Of a stretch of 64,000 bases of DNA, positions 52,708 to 61,048 are shown piece by piece. The notes beneath the pieces are model-generated. The model searched no databases and was not told where the DNA came from. It was given only the letters and a program-made list of their open reading frames with translations. Source of the DNA: Pandoraea anapnoica (GTDB taxonomy: Bacteria; Pseudomonadota; Gammaproteobacteria; Burkholderiales; Burkholderiaceae). Position 1 is the stretch's first letter; each line of letters opens with the position of its first letter. The position numbers and the translations under genes were made by a program. The stretch is from the NCBI RefSeq assembly GCF_902459765.1, contig NZ_CABPSP010000001.1, forward strand, positions 558,001-622,000, read 5' to 3'.

Positions 52708-52871
52708 GACGAGGGGAGCGGTCTCACGAGCGTTTCGCGACGCGGGAAGCTCATCCCGGTGTTGAGCGCGCGGGTACGATGGCAGCCGTCTGTCACACGC
52801 TATTCTTGCGCGACGGGCATTGTTGGCCCATTCCTACGACACCTGTTCCTCCCCCGGGAAAGCGTATCCGC

Positions 52872-53678
52872 ATGGCAAAGTTCATTCACATCACCGACAC
52901 CCATCTCGTCACGCCGGGCGAACCGTTGTACGGGCTCGATCCCTACGCACGGCTGGTCGCGTGCATCGACGACATTATCGAGAATCACACGGACGCGCAG
53001 TGCTGTGTCATCACTGGTGATCTGACGCATCGCGGCGAAGCGTCGGGCTATGCCGCGTTGCGCGAGCAACTCGAGCGCCTGCCGTTCCCCGTCTTCCCGC
53101 TGATGGGCAACCATGATCTGCGCTCGGCGTTCACCGGATCGTTCCCGGATCGTTTGCGCGACGCAGACGGTTTCGTGCAGGGCCGCTTCGATCTGGGCGA
53201 CGGCACGCTGCTGATGCTCGATACGCTGGACGAAGGCCAACATGGCGGGCTGTACTGCGAATCTCGACTGGCGTGGTTTGCGCGTGAGCTGGATGAGGCG
53301 AGAGATCGTCCGGTTTATCTGTTCATGCATCACCCGCCGTTCGACATCGGTATTCCGAGCCTCGATCACATCGGGCTCGCGAATCCAGAGGCGTTCCTGA
53401 AGTGCGTGAGCGGACACAAGAACATCCGACATCTGTTCTTCGGTCACGTCCATCGCCCGGTGTGCGGAAGTTGGCATGGCATTCCTTACTCGACGATGCG
53501 CGGCCTGAACCATCAGGTGCCGTTCGATATGCACACGGTCGACCTGGTCCGTCAGAGCCACGAGCCGCCCGCGTACGCGGTGGTGTTGCTCGCCGCCGAT
53601 CAGGTGACGGTGCACTTCCACGACTATCTCGACAAGTCGGTGCTCGTGGACGAGGACGCGGGTATGCGCAGCATGTAG
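52872..53678 (+). CDS. Metallophosphodiesterase (CpdA/GpdQ-like)
   Basis: A 268-residue calcineurin-like phosphoesterase. The dimetal motifs appear in order: ITDTHL (D-x-H), ITGDLTHRGE (GD), MGNHD (GNHD), FMHHPP (H) and FFGHVHRP (GHxH). The length and motif spacing match cyclic-AMP phosphodiesterase CpdA and glycerophosphodiester phosphodiesterase GpdQ. The start at 52872 places the first motif at residue 8, as usual. It is separated from its neighbours and is probably a single transcript. Confidence 0.92.
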   Translation: MAKFIHITDTHLVTPGEPLYGLDPYARLVACIDDIIENHTDAQCCVITGDLTHRGEASGYAALREQLERLPFPVFPLMGNHDLRSAFTGSFPDRLRDADGFVQGRFDLGDGTLLMLDTLDEGQHGGLYCESRLAWFARELDEARDRPVYLFMHHPPFDIGIPSLDHIGLANPEAFLKCVSGHKNIRHLFFGHVHRPVCGSWHGIPYSTMRGLNHQVPFDMHTVDLVRQSHEPPAYAVVLLAADQVTVHFHDYLDKSVLVDEDAGMRSM

Positions 53679-53810
53679 GTCGGAGGCAGGCGTCGGGCGG
53701 GTGTCGTGGAGAACCCTGGTCGGGCCGGGGCTTTCCATCAGGGCGCTGGCCATGGGATTTCGTTAGAATCTGTTCCAGACCGATTCACATAACTATTATC
53801 GGAGGCAGAC

Positions 53811-54941
53811 ATGCCAGGTTTACTCCCCGACGTCGATCGCGACGGCTTGCTCGAATACTCGGTCGTCTACACTGACCGCTCCGTCAATCACATGTCGCAG
53901 CGCTTTCAGGGCGTGATGCGCGATATTTCCGATGGCCTGAAGAAGGTCTACAACGCGACGTCGGTCGTTGTCGTGCCCGGCAGCGGCACCTTCGGCATGG
54001 AAGCCGTGGCGCGCCAGTTTGCGACCAATAAGAAGTGTCTGGTCATTCGCAACGGCTGGTTCAGCTTCCGCTGGTCGCAGATTTTCGACATGGGCAACAT
54101 TCCGTCGGAGACGGTGGTGCTCAAGGCGCGTCCCATTCAGGAGGGACGGCAAGCGCCATTTGCGCCCGCGCCTATCCACGAAGTGGTCGCTGCTATCAAG
54201 GCAGAGAAGCCGGATCTGGTGTTTGCACCGCATGTCGAGACGGCCTCCGGCATGATGCTGCCCGACGCTTACCTTCGCGCCGTGGCCGACGCGGTGCATT
54301 CGGTCGGCGGCATGTTCGTACTCGATTGCATTGCATCGGGCACGGTGTGGGTCGATATGCAGGCGTGCGGCGTAGACGTGCTGATCAGCGCCCCGCAGAA
54401 AGGCTGGAGTGCATCGCCGTGCTGCGCGCTGGTGATGCTTGGCGCACTCGCGCGTGAGCGCATCGACAGCACCACCAGCACCAGCTTCGCGTGCGATCTT
54501 CGTCAGTGGCTTCAGATCATGGAAGCCTACGAGAAGGGCGGCTTCGCCTATCACGCCACGATGCCGACCGACAGTCTCGCCGTGCTGCGCGACGTCATCA
54601 AGGAAACCGAGGCCGACGGTCTCGAAAAGGTGCGCGACGAACAGCTCGAACTCGGCCGACGCATTCGTGCGCTGCTGGCGGAGAAGGGCTTTAAGAGCGT
54701 GGCGGCGGAAGGGTTCGAAGCGCCGGGCGTCGTCGTTTGCTACACCGACGACGACGGCATCCGCTCGGGGAAGAAGTTCGCCGAGGTGGGCGTGCAGACC
54801 GCCGCCGGTGTACCGCTGCGCTGCGACGAGCCGGAAGACTTCAAGACGTTCCGCATCGGCCTGTTCGGCCTCGACAAGCTCAACGATGTCGACGCCGCCG
54901 TGAACCGGTTCGCGAAGGCGCTGGACAGCGTGCTTAAGTAA
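53811..54941 (+). CDS. Class V PLP aminotransferase, alanine-glyoxylate type
   Basis: A 376-residue fold-type I class V aminotransferase. The PLP Lys lies in LISAPQKGWSASPCCALV, and the cofactor-binding stretches are VVVPGSGTFGMEAVARQF and MFVLDCIASGTVWVDM. The order matches alanine/serine-glyoxylate aminotransferases. It has a GGAGG site before the ATG. Its substrate is uncertain; participation in glyoxylate or amino acid metabolism is likely. It ends at a long hairpin shared with the convergent lysP. Confidence 0.88.
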   Translation: MPGLLPDVDRDGLLEYSVVYTDRSVNHMSQRFQGVMRDISDGLKKVYNATSVVVVPGSGTFGMEAVARQFATNKKCLVIRNGWFSFRWSQIFDMGNIPSETVVLKARPIQEGRQAPFAPAPIHEVVAAIKAEKPDLVFAPHVETASGMMLPDAYLRAVADAVHSVGGMFVLDCIASGTVWVDMQACGVDVLISAPQKGWSASPCCALVMLGALARERIDSTTSTSFACDLRQWLQIMEAYEKGGFAYHATMPTDSLAVLRDVIKETEADGLEKVRDEQLELGRRIRALLAEKGFKSVAAEGFEAPGVVVCYTDDDGIRSGKKFAEVGVQTAAGVPLRCDEPEDFKTFRIGLFGLDKLNDVDAAVNRFAKALDSVLK

Positions 54942-54960
54942 TTTGTGAAGTAGCGAATCA

Positions 54961-55001
54961 CCGCAAGGGCGGGCTGAACATCAACAGCTTCGCCCTTGCG
55001 G
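54961..55001. terminator. Bidirectional hairpin between convergent aminotransferase and lysP genes
   Basis: CCGCAAGGGCG and CGCCCTTGCGG form a perfect 11-bp stem with a 19-nt loop that has further internal pairing. It lies between two convergent stop codons. No T tract, so efficiency is uncertain. Confidence 0.55.
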
Positions 55002-55034
55002 AACGTCCGAATGTACGTCTGAAGTGCCAGCCTT

Positions 55035-56603
55035 TCAGGCCGTCTCCCCAACCGATTGCCCATCCGTCGAGTACGTGCGGACGCGCATTTGTCCGTGCGG
55101 GAAATGCATGTCGCGATACTTCACGAAATGCGACCCGCGCACCAGCCGGTAGCCCGCCCAGATCAACAAGAACAGGGGGATGCCGATGTACGTTGCCACC
55201 ACGCCGCCCCAATCGATCCTGTCCTGAAGGAATGCCTCGTAGTTCTGGCCCAGCGTGATGATCAGGCACAGCATGAACGCGAAGATCGGACCGAACGGGA
55301 AGAACGGCGAGACGTAAGGCAGATTGGCCAGATCGTGGCCCTGCCGGACGTAGCCGCGACGGAAGCGATAATGGCTGATCGCAATGCCCAGCCACGCGAT
55401 GAAGCCCGTCATGCCTGAGGTGTTGAGCAGCCAGATGTAGACGGCGTTGGGGCTGAATACGAACGTGAAGAAGCACAGGGCGGCGACGGCGGCCGTCGCC
55501 AGCAGCGCAGACATCGGCACCCCGTTGCGCGAGATCTTGCCGAAGATCTTCGGCGCTTTGCCGTCGCGCGCGAGGCTGTAGAGCATGCGCGTTGCGGCGT
55601 ACATCCCCGAGTTGCCCGCCGAGAGCACGGAGGTCAACACCACGGCATTCATGACAGACGCTGCGCCCAGCAGTCCCGCGCGCTCGAAGATCAGCGCGAA
55701 CGGGCTGACGCTGATATCGGTCACGTCATTGCGCAGTAAATGCGGGTCGGTGTACGGAATCAGCAGGCCGATCACGAGAATCGCCGCCACATAGAACAGC
55801 AGAATGCGCCAGAAGACCTGACGCACGGCGCGCGGCAGATTGCGCGCCGGATCCTTGGACTCGCCCGCTGCGATGCCGATGAGTTCGGTACCCTGGAACG
55901 AGAAGCCCACGACCATCGCTACACCGATTAGCGCTGCAAAGCCGCCAGCGAAAGGCGCGTCGCCCACCGTCCAGTTGGCCGCGCCACCGGTTTCGCCGCC
56001 GCGAATAATGCCCAGCAGCATCATCACGCCCATCGCCACGAAGGCCAGTACGGCAATCACTTTGATGAGCGCGAACCAGAATTCGGCCTCGCCGAAACCG
56101 CGTGCCGATAAGGCGTTCAGTCCGAAGGTAATCGCGAGGAAGAGAGCGCTCCAGTAGACCCCGGGAATATCGGGGAACCAGTACGCCATGACGAGTTGCG
56201 CAGCCACGAGGTCGACCGCCACAGTGACGGCCCAGTTGTACCAGTAGTTCCAGCCCAGCGCGAAGCCGAAGCCTTCGTCGACGTAGCGCGCGCCGTAGGT
56301 CGAGAAGGAACCTGACACCGGCATGGCGGCGGCCAGTTCGCCCAGACTCGTCATCAGGAAGTAGACCATGAGGCCGATCAGCACGTAACCGAGCAGCGCC
56401 CCGCCGGGGCCTGCCTGCGCGATGGTCGCGCCAGAGGCGACGAACAGGCCGGTGCCGATGGACCCGCCGACGGCGATCATCGTCAGGTGGCGCGCCGACA
56501 GGGAGCGGCGCAGTTCGGACGGTGCGGACTGGGCCGATGCGCCCGGCTCGCCGCCAGCGCGGGACGGGTCGTGTTCCGATGAAGCCAAAGTGGTGTTCCT
56601 CAA
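55035..56603 (-). CDS. lysP: Lysine-specific permease, LysP
   Basis: A 522-residue APC-family permease that follows E. coli LysP over its length: LSARHLTMIAVGGSIGTGLF in helix 1, YFLMTSLGELAAAMPVSGSF, and ALGWNYWYNWAVTVAVDLVA. The N-terminus carries about 30 extra polar residues before the conserved start. It imports lysine with protons. Single gene, closed by a bidirectional hairpin. Confidence 0.92.
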   Translation of the reverse strand: MRNTTLASSEHDPSRAGGEPGASAQSAPSELRRSLSARHLTMIAVGGSIGTGLFVASGATIAQAGPGGALLGYVLIGLMVYFLMTSLGELAAAMPVSGSFSTYGARYVDEGFGFALGWNYWYNWAVTVAVDLVAAQLVMAYWFPDIPGVYWSALFLAITFGLNALSARGFGEAEFWFALIKVIAVLAFVAMGVMMLLGIIRGGETGGAANWTVGDAPFAGGFAALIGVAMVVGFSFQGTELIGIAAGESKDPARNLPRAVRQVFWRILLFYVAAILVIGLLIPYTDPHLLRNDVTDISVSPFALIFERAGLLGAASVMNAVVLTSVLSAGNSGMYAATRMLYSLARDGKAPKIFGKISRNGVPMSALLATAAVAALCFFTFVFSPNAVYIWLLNTSGMTGFIAWLGIAISHYRFRRGYVRQGHDLANLPYVSPFFPFGPIFAFMLCLIITLGQNYEAFLQDRIDWGGVVATYIGIPLFLLIWAGYRLVRGSHFVKYRDMHFPHGQMRVRTYSTDGQSVGETA

Positions 56604-57043
56604 GTGCGAATAAGCGTCCCTCCGGCCCGGGTCGTCGGGCGTTTGCGCGCCTGACGAGGTTGCGCCAATCCCCGGCGTATGGACATCAGACGTCTTGTGG
56701 AAGTCCCGGGGGAGTGGCGTGCCCGGCTCGGAATCGCCGAACCGGCCAACGGAGGGGAATGCGGAGTGGGGGGATTGTACTGCGGGAGACCGGTGCGGGA
56801 CTACTTTTCGCTACTGTGTGCCGCTTTGACGCAACAAATCGCCCTCTGGGGCGTGGGGCGCGACGGAATGGTGCGGTGGGGGTGGCAGGGGGCAGGGGGC
56901 GTGAGTTGAGCCATTATCGGCGTTGCTCGTGCATTCATCTCGTCATCCGAACCAACATCACCGCCCCAAGTCGAACGCGGCACCGCGCAAAATAAAAATG
57001 CGCGATGCCAGCGGCCTCACTTCCCTTTACGCCTGACGCGCGC
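56604..57043. other. 440-nt intergenic region without a recognised gene
   Basis: The stretch should contain the lysP promoter (its left part) and the 3' end of the fasciclin transcript (right part). A weak hairpin with an AT-rich loop (CGCGCA / TGCGCG, 56984-57004) lies 40 nt beyond the fasciclin stop. An open plus-strand frame of 76 codons at 56679 has a composition typical of chance frames (Gly/Trp-rich) and is not called. Confidence 0.5.
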
Positions 57044-57622
57044 TCAGGGCAGCAGCACCTTATCCACGACGTGAATCACGCCATTGGACTGGAACACATC
57101 GCCGATGGCGACGTTGGCGACATTGCCCTTGTCGTCGGTGACGGTCAGCCCATTACCGCTTTGCCTGACGGTCAGCGAGTCGCCTTCCACGGTCTTGAGC
57201 ATCGCCTTGCCGCCGCCGCTTTTCACCATGCTCATCAGGTCTTGTGCACCCAGCTTGCCGGGGACGACGTGATAAGTCAGCACCTTGACCAGCGTGGGCT
57301 TGTTCTCCGGCTTGAGTAGTGTGTCGACGGTGCCAGCGGGAAGCGCGGCAAAGGCCTCGTTGGTCGGCGCGAAGACGGTGAACGGTCCCGGCCCGGACAG
57401 TGTGTCGACCAGGCCGCCAGCCTTCACGGCGGCGACCAGCGTGGTGTGGTCCTTCGAGTTCACGGCGTTTTCGACGATGTTCTTCGATGGGTACATCGCC
57501 GCCCCGCCCACCATGACCGTCTTTTCGCTGCCGTCCATCGACGCCGCCGTGGCGTGCATGCCCGGGAAGCAACCGGCTGCGAGAAGAACCAGCAGAAATC
57601 CACCAAATCGTTGCGTTCTCAT
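57044..57622 (-). CDS. Secreted fasciclin-domain protein
   Basis: A 192-residue exported protein with one FAS1 domain. The N-terminus MRTQRFGGFLLVLLAAGCFP is a signal peptide, and the Cys at residue 18 might be a lipobox Cys (LAAGC), so it may be a lipoprotein. FAS1 boxes H1 and H2 are GPFTVFAPTNEAFAALPAGT and NGVIHVVDKVLLP. Fasciclin domains mediate adhesion or extracytoplasmic sensing. The gene is divergent from the sigma/anti-sigma pair and has a matching promoter-like element 45 nt upstream. In Mycobacterium tuberculosis the fasciclin proteins MPT70/MPT83 are SigK targets, a close parallel. Confidence 0.9.
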   Translation of the reverse strand: MRTQRFGGFLLVLLAAGCFPGMHATAASMDGSEKTVMVGGAAMYPSKNIVENAVNSKDHTTLVAAVKAGGLVDTLSGPGPFTVFAPTNEAFAALPAGTVDTLLKPENKPTLVKVLTYHVVPGKLGAQDLMSMVKSGGGKAMLKTVEGDSLTVRQSGNGLTVTDDKGNVANVAIGDVFQSNGVIHVVDKVLLP

Positions 57623-57667
57623 GTCTTCACCCGTTCTATGGCGCTTCGCGAAGTGGAAGCAACGACA

Positions 57668-57695
57668 AATACGAGTCAATTTCGCCTGCGGATGC
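57668..57695 (-). promoter_or_regulatory. ECF-type promoter element GCATCC-N16-CGTATT upstream of fasciclin gene
   Basis: On the minus strand GCATCC (57695-57690) and CGTATT (57673-57668) are 16 nt apart, 45 nt before the fasciclin ATG. The mirror element is found upstream of the sigma gene. Confidence 0.65.
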
Positions 57696-57751
57696 GAAGG
57701 AGCAAAAAGATGTTCTTGTCGTGGGGAGGACGGGCGAATGGCGGGTACCGT

Positions 57752-57779
57752 GCATCCGTGCGGGCTCCCCGTACGTATG
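57752..57779 (+). promoter_or_regulatory. ECF-type promoter element GCATCC-N16-CGTATG upstream of sigma gene
   Basis: GCATCC at 57752-57757 and CGTATG at 57774-57779 with a 16-nt spacer, 130 nt before the sigma ATG. The same pair of hexamers occurs in the opposite orientation for the fasciclin gene, which suggests autoregulation by the encoded sigma factor. Confidence 0.6.
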
Positions 57780-57909
57780 TGTGGACAGGTATGCCGTTCC
57801 TTGCTCGTCGCGCGAACGGCTGGATTGTCGAAGCATCTCCCGACTGGAGGCGAAGGTGCTATATTCCGCTGAACCCCACCGCAGTGATTTTCGCGACTGC
57901 TTCACGCGC

Positions 57910-58524
57910 ATGAACGAGTCCCGGGAAAGCGAAGATAGGCCAAGCCCAGCGTCTGCACGCCCGCCTGCGGACGAGGCAAGCATGGCTGCGCGCGAGGAGC
58001 TTGGTGCGATGCTGAGCGCCGTCGCGAACGAAGATCGCCAGGCGTTTGCTGCGCTCTATCGAAAGACGTCGGCACGGATCTTCGGTGTGATCGTGCGCAT
58101 GGTGTCCGACCGTGCGGAAGCCGAGGATCTGCTGCAGGACGTCTATGTCAACGTGTGGCGGCGCGCTTCTGCATTCGACGCCACACGTGGCACGGCGATG
58201 ACCTGGCTGATTACGCTGGCTCGCAACCGCGTGATCGACCGCCTGAGGCAGTCTCGCGAAGCGTCGCTCGACGAGGACCATGCCCTCAGTATTCCCGCCG
58301 ACACACCCTCACCGCTGCGGATGGCGGAGGCCAGCGAAGCACGGCGTCGACTGGAACACTGTCTGCAACTTCTTCCACCACAACAACGTAACGCCGTGTG
58401 CGAGGCATTTTTCGGCGGGCTGGCTTACAGCGAGCTCGCGGAGCGTCTTGCCGTCCCGCTGGGCACTGTGAAGAGCTGGATACGTCGCAGTCTGTTGCAG
58501 CTAAAAGGGTGTCTTGAACCATGA
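57910..58524 (+). CDS. ECF sigma factor, SigK-like
   Basis: A 204-residue extracytoplasmic function sigma factor. Region 2 contains RMVSDRAEAEDLLQDVYVNV and TAMTWLITLARNRVIDRLR; region 4 contains LPPQQRNAVCEAFFGGLAYS and LAVPLGTVKSWIRRSLLQL. An N-terminal extension of about 40 Pro/Glu/Ser-rich residues precedes region 2. It overlaps the anti-sigma gene by ATGA. The sequence resembles the SigK/RpoE-like group that is held by RskA-type anti-sigma factors, and the adjacent fasciclin gene is a likely target. Confidence 0.92.
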   Translation: MNESRESEDRPSPASARPPADEASMAAREELGAMLSAVANEDRQAFAALYRKTSARIFGVIVRMVSDRAEAEDLLQDVYVNVWRRASAFDATRGTAMTWLITLARNRVIDRLRQSREASLDEDHALSIPADTPSPLRMAEASEARRRLEHCLQLLPPQQRNAVCEAFFGGLAYSELAERLAVPLGTVKSWIRRSLLQLKGCLEP

Positions 58525-59267
58525 ACACGCCCGCGCACTCCGACGACGATCTGCGTTGCGCCGAGTATGTGCTCGGTGTGATGGAGGCGGACGAACGTCG
58601 CGCGCTGGAGCGGGATGCCCTGGCGAATCCGGGGGTGCAGGCGCGACTGGCGTTCTGGCAGAACCGTCTGACACCGCTGACCGAAGACTTGCCGCACGAA
58701 GCGCCACCGGATTGGGTATGGCAGCGAGTCGAGGAGGCGATCCGGCCGACGCAACCGAGTGCTACGACCCGTGCAACGCCCCATGCACCGCCGGGTGGGC
58801 TTTGGGACTCTCTGCCACTGTGGCGATGGCTGGGCATCGGCGCGAGCGTTGCCGCACTGGCGTTGCTCGCCGTGGCGCTTAGGTTCGCGTTGCCGGGGGG
58901 CGCACCGACGCAATCCGCCTCGCTCAACTACCGCGTGGCGACCATCGCCCGGCAGGATGGCGTTGCCCACTGGACTGCGACCCTCGCGTCGCAGCAGGAT
59001 CAACTTCTTATCGTCCCCGCGACACGGCCAACGATTGCCGAGAACAAAGTAACCGAGCTGTGGCTGGTACAGGGCGATGCCAAACCCGTCCCGCTCGGCG
59101 TTTTCGATCCCGCGCAACCGGTAACGATCCCGCTTTCTCGCACGAATGCCGCCGCGTTGCGCGGTGCTGCTGCCATTCTCGCTGTCTCCCTCGAACCGCC
59201 GGGGGGATCCCCCACCGGGCAACCCACCGGCCCGGTCATCGCGACAGGGGCGCTCCACCCGGCTTGA
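58521..59267 (+). CDS. RskA-type membrane anti-sigma factor
   Basis: A 248-residue single-pass membrane protein. The cytoplasmic N-terminus has the anti-sigma domain (DDLRCAEYVLGVMEADERRA), one transmembrane segment follows at about residues 103-125 (LGIGASVAALALLAVAL), and the periplasmic RskA domain includes NKVTELWLVQGDAKPVPLGV. No zinc-binding HxxxCxxC is visible in the N-terminal domain. It sequesters the sigma factor until released by proteolysis. Overlap with the sigma gene ensures stoichiometric synthesis. Confidence 0.9.
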   Translation: MNTPAHSDDDLRCAEYVLGVMEADERRALERDALANPGVQARLAFWQNRLTPLTEDLPHEAPPDWVWQRVEEAIRPTQPSATTRATPHAPPGGLWDSLPLWRWLGIGASVAALALLAVALRFALPGGAPTQSASLNYRVATIARQDGVAHWTATLASQQDQLLIVPATRPTIAENKVTELWLVQGDAKPVPLGVFDPAQPVTIPLSRTNAAALRGAAAILAVSLEPPGGSPTGQPTGPVIATGALHPA

Positions 59268-59317
59268 TGACGTAAAATCCCGGCATCGTAACGACATATG
59301 AATTTTGCTCATCCATC

Positions 59318-60208
59318 ATGCTTGACCGTATCCATTTGTCCATCGTTCAGGAGGTGGAGAAGCAAGGTTCGCTGACCGCCGCCGCAGGCGTCCTGCATGT
59401 GACGCAATCGGCGCTCAGCCACAGCATGAAGAAGTTGGAGCAGCAGCTGGGCACCAACATCTGGTTGCGCGAAGGCCGGAGTCTGCGTCTGACGCAGGCC
59501 GGTCAATATTTGCTGGCGGTGGCCAACCGAGTGCTACCGCAGCTGGATCTGGCCGAGGAGCGCTTGCAGCAGTTCGCGCAAGGTGAGCGAGGCTCGCTGC
59601 GCATTGGCATGGAATGCCACCCTTGCTACCAGTGGTTGCTCAAAGTCGTGTCGCCCTATCTGGCCGCATGGCCGGACGTCGATGTCGACGTCAAACAGAA
59701 ATTCCAGTTCGGTGGCATCGGTGCGCTGTTCGGTTACGAGATCGATCTGCTGGTCACGCCCGATCCGTTGGACAAACCCGGGCTCGTTTTTGAGCCGGTG
59801 TTCGATTACGAACAGGTGCTGGTCGTTGCCAGCAACCACAAGCTGGCCAATGAGGCATACATCAAGCCTAAGCACTTGACCAACGAGGTACTGGTGGTCT
59901 ATCCGGTGCCGGTGGACCGTCTGGATATCTACAACATGTTTCTCACACCGGCGGGTATTACGCCGAAGCGCCATAAGCCTATCGAAACCACCGACATCAT
60001 GATGCAGATGGTCGCGAGCGGCCGGGGCGTGGCGGCGCTACCTCGCTGGCTCGTGCTGGAGTATGCGGACAAGATGGATGTGGTGCCCGTCCGGCTGGGC
60101 AAGAACGGTATCGCCAAGCACATCTATCTGGGCGCTCGCGAAGCCGATATGGGGACCGATTATCTGCGCGCCTTTATCGAGCTGGCGAAGAAGCCCGCGA
60201 AAGTCTGA
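59318..60208 (+). CDS. metR: LysR-family methionine regulator, MetR
   Basis: A 296-residue LysR regulator. The HTH (GSLTAAAGVLHVTQSALSHS, then MKKLEQQLGTNIWLR) and the following LTQAGQYLLAVANRVLPQLD track E. coli MetR closely. MetR activates methionine synthase genes with homocysteine as co-inducer. A perfect MetR box (TGAATGGTATTCA) stands 23 nt after its stop codon, upstream of queH-mesX-mesD. The gene is therefore best read as the local activator of folate-independent methionine synthesis. Confidence 0.82.
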   Translation: MLDRIHLSIVQEVEKQGSLTAAAGVLHVTQSALSHSMKKLEQQLGTNIWLREGRSLRLTQAGQYLLAVANRVLPQLDLAEERLQQFAQGERGSLRIGMECHPCYQWLLKVVSPYLAAWPDVDVDVKQKFQFGGIGALFGYEIDLLVTPDPLDKPGLVFEPVFDYEQVLVVASNHKLANEAYIKPKHLTNEVLVVYPVPVDRLDIYNMFLTPAGITPKRHKPIETTDIMMQMVASGRGVAALPRWLVLEYADKMDVVPVRLGKNGIAKHIYLGAREADMGTDYLRAFIELAKKPAKV

Positions 60209-60230
60209 CGTTTCGTTGCAGCGATCCACA

Positions 60231-60243
60231 TGAATGGTATTCA
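60231..60243. promoter_or_regulatory. MetR box TGAATGGTATTCA
   Basis: Exact match to the MetR consensus TGAA-N5-TTCA, extended to a 6-3-6 perfect repeat ATGAAT-GGT-ATTCAT at 60230-60244. A second, imperfect site (ATGAGAAT...ATTTTCAT) follows directly downstream. LysR-type activators usually need two such sites. Confidence 0.75.
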
Positions 60244-60331
60244 TGGAAATATGAGAATTTATCGATTTTCATAATGGTGGGTCGGACACCATAATCCGAA
60301 GCTCATAGTCCGGTGTACGCGGGCGTTATTC

Positions 60332-61015
60332 ATGGAGCTTCTCGTGGTGTCCGCAACCGAACGCAAGCCATTGGCATTACCCGGCGGGCACAAGAAGGTG
60401 TTGTTGCACTCATGCTGCGCACCGTGCTCGGGTGAAGTCATGGAGGCCATTCAGGCGTCCGGTATCGACTTCACGATCTTCTTCTACAACCCGAACATCC
60501 ACCCGCTCAAGGAATACGAGCTTCGCAAAAACGAGAACATCCGTTTTGCCGAGAAGTTCGGAATTCCGTTCGTCGACGCCGATTACGACCGCGACAACTG
60601 GTTCGAACGTGCCAAAGGCATGGAGCACGAACCGGAGCGTGGCGTGCGTTGCACGATGTGCTTCGACATGCGCTTCGAGCGCACCGCCCTGTACGCCCAC
60701 GAGCATGGCTTCCCGGTCATCACGAGTTCGCTTGGGATCTCGCGCTGGAAAAACATGCAGCAGATCAACGATTGCGGCGTGCGCACAGCGTCTCACTACC
60801 CCGACATGCTGTACTGGGATTACAACTGGCGCAAAGGCGGAGGGTCCGCTCGCATGATCGAGATCAGCAAGCGCGAGAACTTCTATCAGCAGGAGTATTG
60901 CGGCTGCGTCTATTCGCTGCGCGACACGAACAAGCATCGTGTGGAAAGCGGTCGTGAGCGCATTCAGCTCGGCGTGATGTTCTACGGTGACGACACCGCA
61001 GAACAGGGCGAGTAA
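60332..61015 (+). CDS. queH: Epoxyqueuosine reductase QueH
   Basis: A 227-residue QueH (DUF208) protein. Cysteine motifs are SCCAPCSG near the N-terminus, [17 protein letters not shown] in the middle, and [15 protein letters not shown] near the C-terminus; they bind the iron-sulfur centre and metal. It reduces epoxyqueuosine to queuosine in tRNA, a non-orthologous replacement of the B12-dependent QueG. Placement downstream of a MetR box and 33 nt before mesX means it may be co-regulated with methionine synthesis, which is not an obvious functional link. Confidence 0.93.
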   Translation: MELLVVSATERKPLALPGGHKKVLLHSCCAPCSGEVMEAIQASGIDFTIFFYNPNIHPLKEYELRKNENIRFAEKFGIPFVDADYDRDNWFERAKGMEHEPERGVRCTMCFDMRFERTALYAHEHGFPVITSSLGISRWKNMQQINDCGVRTASHYPDMLYWDYNWRKGGGSARMIEISKRENFYQQEYCGCVYSLRDTNKHRVESGRERIQLGVMFYGDDTAEQGE

Positions 61016-61048
61016 GTTTCAACTTCAGAATCAGAGCGTCAGATCATC

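Noticed and set aside
56679-56909. 76-codon plus-strand frame in the gap between lysP and the fasciclin gene
   Set aside because: Gly/Trp-rich chance composition, no ribosome site and no domain features.
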